Positions 60,918 to 64,000 of a DNA stretch of 64,000 nt are shown here, piece by piece. Position numbers and translations under genes: made by a program. Numbering within the stretch: position 1 is the first letter of the stretch; each line of letters opens with the position of its first letter. Source of the DNA: Streptomyces sp. NBC_01716 (GTDB lineage: Bacteria; Actinomycetota; Actinomycetes; Streptomycetales; Streptomycetaceae); the NCBI RefSeq assembly GCF_036248275.1, contig NZ_CP109181.1, positions 868,001-932,000 on the forward strand. The letters run 5' to 3'. The notes under the pieces were generated by a model, which did no database searches, had not been told where the DNA came from, and was given only the letters and a program-made list of their open reading frames with translations.

Positions 60918-63359
60918 GTGCGGGCGGGGACATGGACGTACGAGGGTTTCGACCCGGAGCAGGAACGCCTGCGCGAGGCCTTGTGCACCCTGGGCAACGG
61001 CTACTTCGCCACCCGTGGATCGGCGTCGGAGATCTCCGCCCGGCCCTGGCACTCCCCGGGCACCTACGCGGCGGGGTGCTACAACCGGCTGACGTCCACG
61101 GTCGGGGGACGCCAGGTCGAGAACGAGGACATGGTCAACCTGCCCAACTGGCTGCCGCTCCGCTACCGCGTCCGCGTCGAAGGCGCACGCCCCGGCCCGT
61201 GGCTGGCGCCCGGCGGCCCCGAGCTGATCGAGTACGGGCAGACGCTGGATCTCCGGCACGGCACACTCACGCGGGGGTCGGTCTACACGGCGGCGGAGGA
61301 CCCCGCCGGACCTCGGCTGCGCGTGGAGGAGTGCCGGCTGGTCCATATGGGCGAGCCCCATCTGGCCGCGCAGCGCACCTCGTTCACCGCCGAGGGCTGG
61401 GCGGGCGAGCTGGAGGTCGAGACGGCCGTCGACGGCGACGTACGGAACGCCGGCGTCGACCGCTACGCGGACCTCGCGGACCAGCATCTGACACGGTGGC
61501 GTACCGGCTCCGAGGAACACGACACGGTGTGGCTGTGCTGCCGCACACTCAACTCCGACATCCTTGTCGCGCTGGCCTCGCGGACCAGGGTGGCCGGCCA
61601 CCGCGACATCACGCCCCGTACCCGTCTCGCCGACCGGCGCGCCGCCCAGACCCTGACGATCCCCGTGGGACGGGGCGAGACGGTGGTCGTCGACAAGACG
61701 GTCGCGTTGTACACCTCGCGCGATCCGGCGATCAGCGGTCCCCTGCCGACGGCCGTCGAGGCCGTACGGCGGGCCCCGGGCTTCCCGCGTCTGCTCGCCT
61801 CGCACCACCGCGCGTGGGAGCACATCTGGCGGCGGGCGGCTCTCGACGTGCCCGGGAAGGCGGGCTCGATTCTGCGGCTGCACCTGTTCCACGTACTCCA
61901 GACGCTCTCCCCGCACACCGCAGGGCTGGACGTCGGGGTACCCGCGAGGGGGCTGCACGGCGAGGCGTACCGAGGGCATGTCTTCTGGGACGAGCTGTTC
62001 GTCCTGCCGTATCTGAACCTGCACTTCCCGGAGGTGTCCCGGGCGCTTCTCGGCTACCGGCACCGGCGGCTGCCGGCGGCCTGCCGGGCGGCGGCGGACG
62101 CGGGACGTGTGGGGGCGATGTACCCGTGGCAGAGCGGCAGCGACGGACGCGAGGAGTCACCGGAACTCCATCTCAACCCGCGTTCGGGCCGCTGGCTGCC
62201 CGACCACTCCCGCCTGCAGCACCACGTCGGATCGGCGGTCGCGTACAACGTGTGGCGGTACGCCGAGGCCAGCGGCGACACGGAGTTCCTGCACGGCAAG
62301 GGCGCGGAGATGCTCATCCAGATCGCCCGCTTCTGGGCGGACGCCGCGGTCTGGGACCCCTCGCTGGACCGCTATCGCCTCCGGGGTGTCGTCGGCCCCG
62401 ACGAGTACCACGACGGCTACCCGGACTCCACCACGCCGGGGCTCGACGACAACGCGTACACGAACGTCACCGCCGCGTGGGTGCTGACCCGGGCGCTCGA
62501 ACTGGGTCGCGCGCTTCCCCGTACGCGCCGACAGGAGCTGTTCGAGCGTTTCGGAATGGATCCGGGCGAGCCGGACCGCTGGGACGACATCGCGCACCGC
62601 CTCCATGTGCCGTACCACGAGGGCGTCGTCAGCCAGTTCGAGGGATACGCGGACCTCGCTGAACTCGACTGGGAGCGGTACCGCGGGCGCTACGGCGACA
62701 TCCGCCGGCTGGACCGGATCCTGGAGGCCGAGGGGGACTCGGTCAACCGGTACAAGGCGTCGAAGCAGGCGGACGTGCTGATGCTCGGCTATCTCTTCTC
62801 GCCCCGGGAACTCGCGGGTCTCTTCCGGCAGCTCGGTCACCGGTTCGACGACGAGTCCTGGCGTGCCGCCATCGACTACTACCTGCCGCGCACCAGCCAC
62901 GGTTCGACGCTCAGCGCCCTGGTCAGCGCGTGGGTGCTGGCGAGGGCGCGCAGGGACGAGGCGTGGGCCTACGCGGAGGAGGCTCTCATCGGGGACGTGG
63001 CGGACATCCAGGGCGGCACCACCGGGGAGGGCATCCATCTGGGCGCCATGGCCGGGACCCTGGATTTCGTGCAGCGCTGTCTGACCGGGCTGGAGACGCG
63101 CGCCGACGGGCTGTGGCTCGATCCCGCGCCGCTGCCTCAGCTGTCGAAGTTCCGGGTCGGCATCCGTTACCGGAACCACTGGGACGTGGACCTGCGGATC
63201 CGGGCGCACCGGGTACGGATCGCCGTGCCGGAATCGGAGGAGGATCCCGTACGCCTCGTTCTCGACGGGAAGGAGTGGGCGGTCCCGCCCGGTACCGACC
63301 GCCGGCTCGATCTGGCCCGGGGGAAGGTCAGCCCGGCACGAGCACGGCGGCGCCGTTGA
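60918..63359 (+). CDS. GH65 glycoside phosphorylase/hydrolase
   Basis: An 813-residue family 65 enzyme. N-terminal beta-sandwich ([29 protein letters not shown]), (alpha/alpha)6 barrel with [12 protein letters not shown] and the catalytic acid in [14 protein letters not shown] (Glu496), [24 protein letters not shown], and the C-terminal jelly roll. GH65 covers trehalose, maltose, kojibiose and nigerose phosphorylases and acid trehalase; which one is not evident. No beta-phosphoglucomutase is adjacent. The GTG at 60918 behind GAGGGA was chosen because the family N-terminus begins there. Last 32 bases overlap the convergent dehydrogenase gene. Confidence 0.92.
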   Translation: MRAGTWTYEGFDPEQERLREALCTLGNGYFATRGSASEISARPWHSPGTYAAGCYNRLTSTVGGRQVENEDMVNLPNWLPLRYRVRVEGARPGPWLAPGGPELIEYGQTLDLRHGTLTRGSVYTAAEDPAGPRLRVEECRLVHMGEPHLAAQRTSFTAEGWAGELEVETAVDGDVRNAGVDRYADLADQHLTRWRTGSEEHDTVWLCCRTLNSDILVALASRTRVAGHRDITPRTRLADRRAAQTLTIPVGRGETVVVDKTVALYTSRDPAISGPLPTAVEAVRRAPGFPRLLASHHRAWEHIWRRAALDVPGKAGSILRLHLFHVLQTLSPHTAGLDVGVPARGLHGEAYRGHVFWDELFVLPYLNLHFPEVSRALLGYRHRRLPAACRAAADAGRVGAMYPWQSGSDGREESPELHLNPRSGRWLPDHSRLQHHVGSAVAYNVWRYAEASGDTEFLHGKGAEMLIQIARFWADAAVWDPSLDRYRLRGVVGPDEYHDGYPDSTTPGLDDNAYTNVTAAWVLTRALELGRALPRTRRQELFERFGMDPGEPDRWDDIAHRLHVPYHEGVVSQFEGYADLAELDWERYRGRYGDIRRLDRILEAEGDSVNRYKASKQADVLMLGYLFSPRELAGLFRQLGHRFDDESWRAAIDYYLPRTSHGSTLSALVSAWVLARARRDEAWAYAEEALIGDVADIQGGTTGEGIHLGAMAGTLDFVQRCLTGLETRADGLWLDPAPLPQLSKFRVGIRYRNHWDVDLRIRAHRVRIAVPESEEDPVRLVLDGKEWAVPPGTDRRLDLARGKVSPARARRRR

Positions 63360-64000
63360 CGCGGTCGGCCGCGAGGTCGCCCAGCGCCTGGTCCGCGCGG
63401 TCCATCGGGTACGGACTCACCGTGACCTCGATGCCGATCCGGTCGGCAAGGGCCAGGAACTCGCGTCCGTCCTGGCGGGTGTTGGAGGTGACACTGCGCA
63501 GGTCACGCTCCTGGAAGAGATGGCGCTGATAGTTCAGCGAGGGGATGTCGGTGAGGTGGATACCGGCGACCGCGAGTGTGCCCGAGCGGTCCAGCGCCTC
63601 CAGGGCCACCGGCACGAGGTCGCCCACGGGGGCGAAGAGGATGGCCGAGTCCAGCGGTTCGGGCGGGCGGCCGTAGGCGTCACCGGCCGAGGCGGCACCG
63701 AGGCTGAGCGCCAGTTCACGTGCCCGTGCCGATCTGGTCAGCACATGGACGGTGGCTCCCTCGGCCAGGGCCACCTGGGCCGCCAGATGGGCGGAGGCGC
63801 CGAAGCCGTAGATGCCCAGCCGCCCGCCCTCGGGCAGTGCGGCGCGACGCAGCGAGCGGTAGCCGATGATCCCGGCGCACAGGAGGGGCGCGAGCGGGGC
63901 GGCGTCCCGGTCTTCCGGGAGCGGGTAGGCGAAGGCCGCCGGGACCAGTGCCAGATCGGCGAAGCCGCCGTCCTCGTCCCATCCCGTGTAGGTGGACCAG
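63328..64000 (-). CDS. zinc-type alcohol dehydrogenase, partial
   Basis: The C-terminal 223 residues of an MDR alcohol dehydrogenase; the start is beyond the window. Reads [20 protein letters not shown], then [13 protein letters not shown] (position of a zinc-site Cys in relatives) and the cofactor loop [15 protein letters not shown], ending PGTSTAA-unrelated LVPG stop. The structure with [19 protein letters not shown] is that of AdhA/Rv1862-like alcohol dehydrogenases. It is convergent with and overlaps the GH65 gene, and belongs to the same redox/dormancy group. Confidence 0.88.
   Translation of the reverse strand, partial: WSTYTGWDEDGGFADLALVPAAFAYPLPEDRDAAPLAPLLCAGIIGYRSLRRAALPEGGRLGIYGFGASAHLAAQVALAEGATVHVLTRSARARELALSLGAASAGDAYGRPPEPLDSAILFAPVGDLVPVALEALDRSGTLAVAGIHLTDIPSLNYQRHLFQERDLRSVTSNTRQDGREFLALADRIGIEVTVSPYPMDRADQALGDLAADRVNGAAVLVPG

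Overview
The window is high-GC actinobacterial DNA with third-position G/C bias, GTG starts, strong GGAGG-type ribosome binding sites and families typical of the genus, all of which point to Streptomyces. No rRNA or tRNA gene is visible. Its centrepiece is a complete contractile injection system (CIS, phage-tail-like particle) locus, about 19.5-46.4 kb. An effector/immunity pair, an IS and a decaying toxin-antitoxin pair sit inside it.

Region 1 (1-16.7 kb) is mixed chromosomal genes: the end of a GH92 mannosidase, a GH3 beta-glucosidase, a phosphopantetheinyl transferase coupled to a metallophosphoesterase, VOC proteins, an ArsR repressor divergent from a P1B-4 metal ATPase with an SmtB-like operator between them, a YcnI-type copper protein with a His-rich membrane partner, two coupled ATP-grasp ligases and a Ser/Thr kinase with a TPR-like tail. 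Two inverted copies of a roughly 180-bp CTAG-flanked MITE (6802-6982 and 12729-12915) each end exactly at the stop codon of the neighbouring gene. Region 2 (16.9-19.4 kb) is a minus-strand operon of an SRPBCC protein, a membrane-anchored acidic/basic protein and a protein with eight perfect-length 11-residue repeats.

Region 3 (19.5-46.4 kb) is the CIS locus. A DUF4157 metallopeptidase, an Ig-like membrane protein, a LuxR regulator and a secreted vWA protein come first, then cis16 and the cis15 ATPase. A foreign-looking island follows (27.6-34.2 kb): a frameshifted PIN toxin/antitoxin pair, an IS, a degenerate second copy of the cis15 3' end, and a 1237-residue effector whose low-GC C-terminus is translationally coupled to a HEAT-like candidate immunity gene. 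The structural operon then runs without a break: sheath, tube, a zinc-motif assembly protein, a 47-residue DUF6760 protein, a QR-rich disordered protein, second tube protein, LysM hub, spike, PAAR tip, gp25, baseplate J, tail protein I and a zinc-ribbon membrane protein. Two hairpins close it. The effector, the DUF4157 protein and the disordered protein share an xQR signature.

Region 4 (46.7-56 kb) holds an AfsR/SARP-type regulator divergent from an NB-ARC/TPR protein, a glycosyltransferase-like gene with a Cys-containing partner, and a membrane Ser/Thr kinase. Region 5 (56.1-64 kb) resembles a DevR/DosR hypoxia or dormancy island: an Acg-type nitroreductase, zinc alcohol dehydrogenases, a cyclic-nucleotide-domain protein, a GH65 phosphorylase and GGGCC-N4-GGCCC palindromes. 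Its two-component system looks broken: the kinase is N-truncated and has Arg in place of the phospho-accepting His, and the response regulator is frameshifted before its DNA-binding domain.
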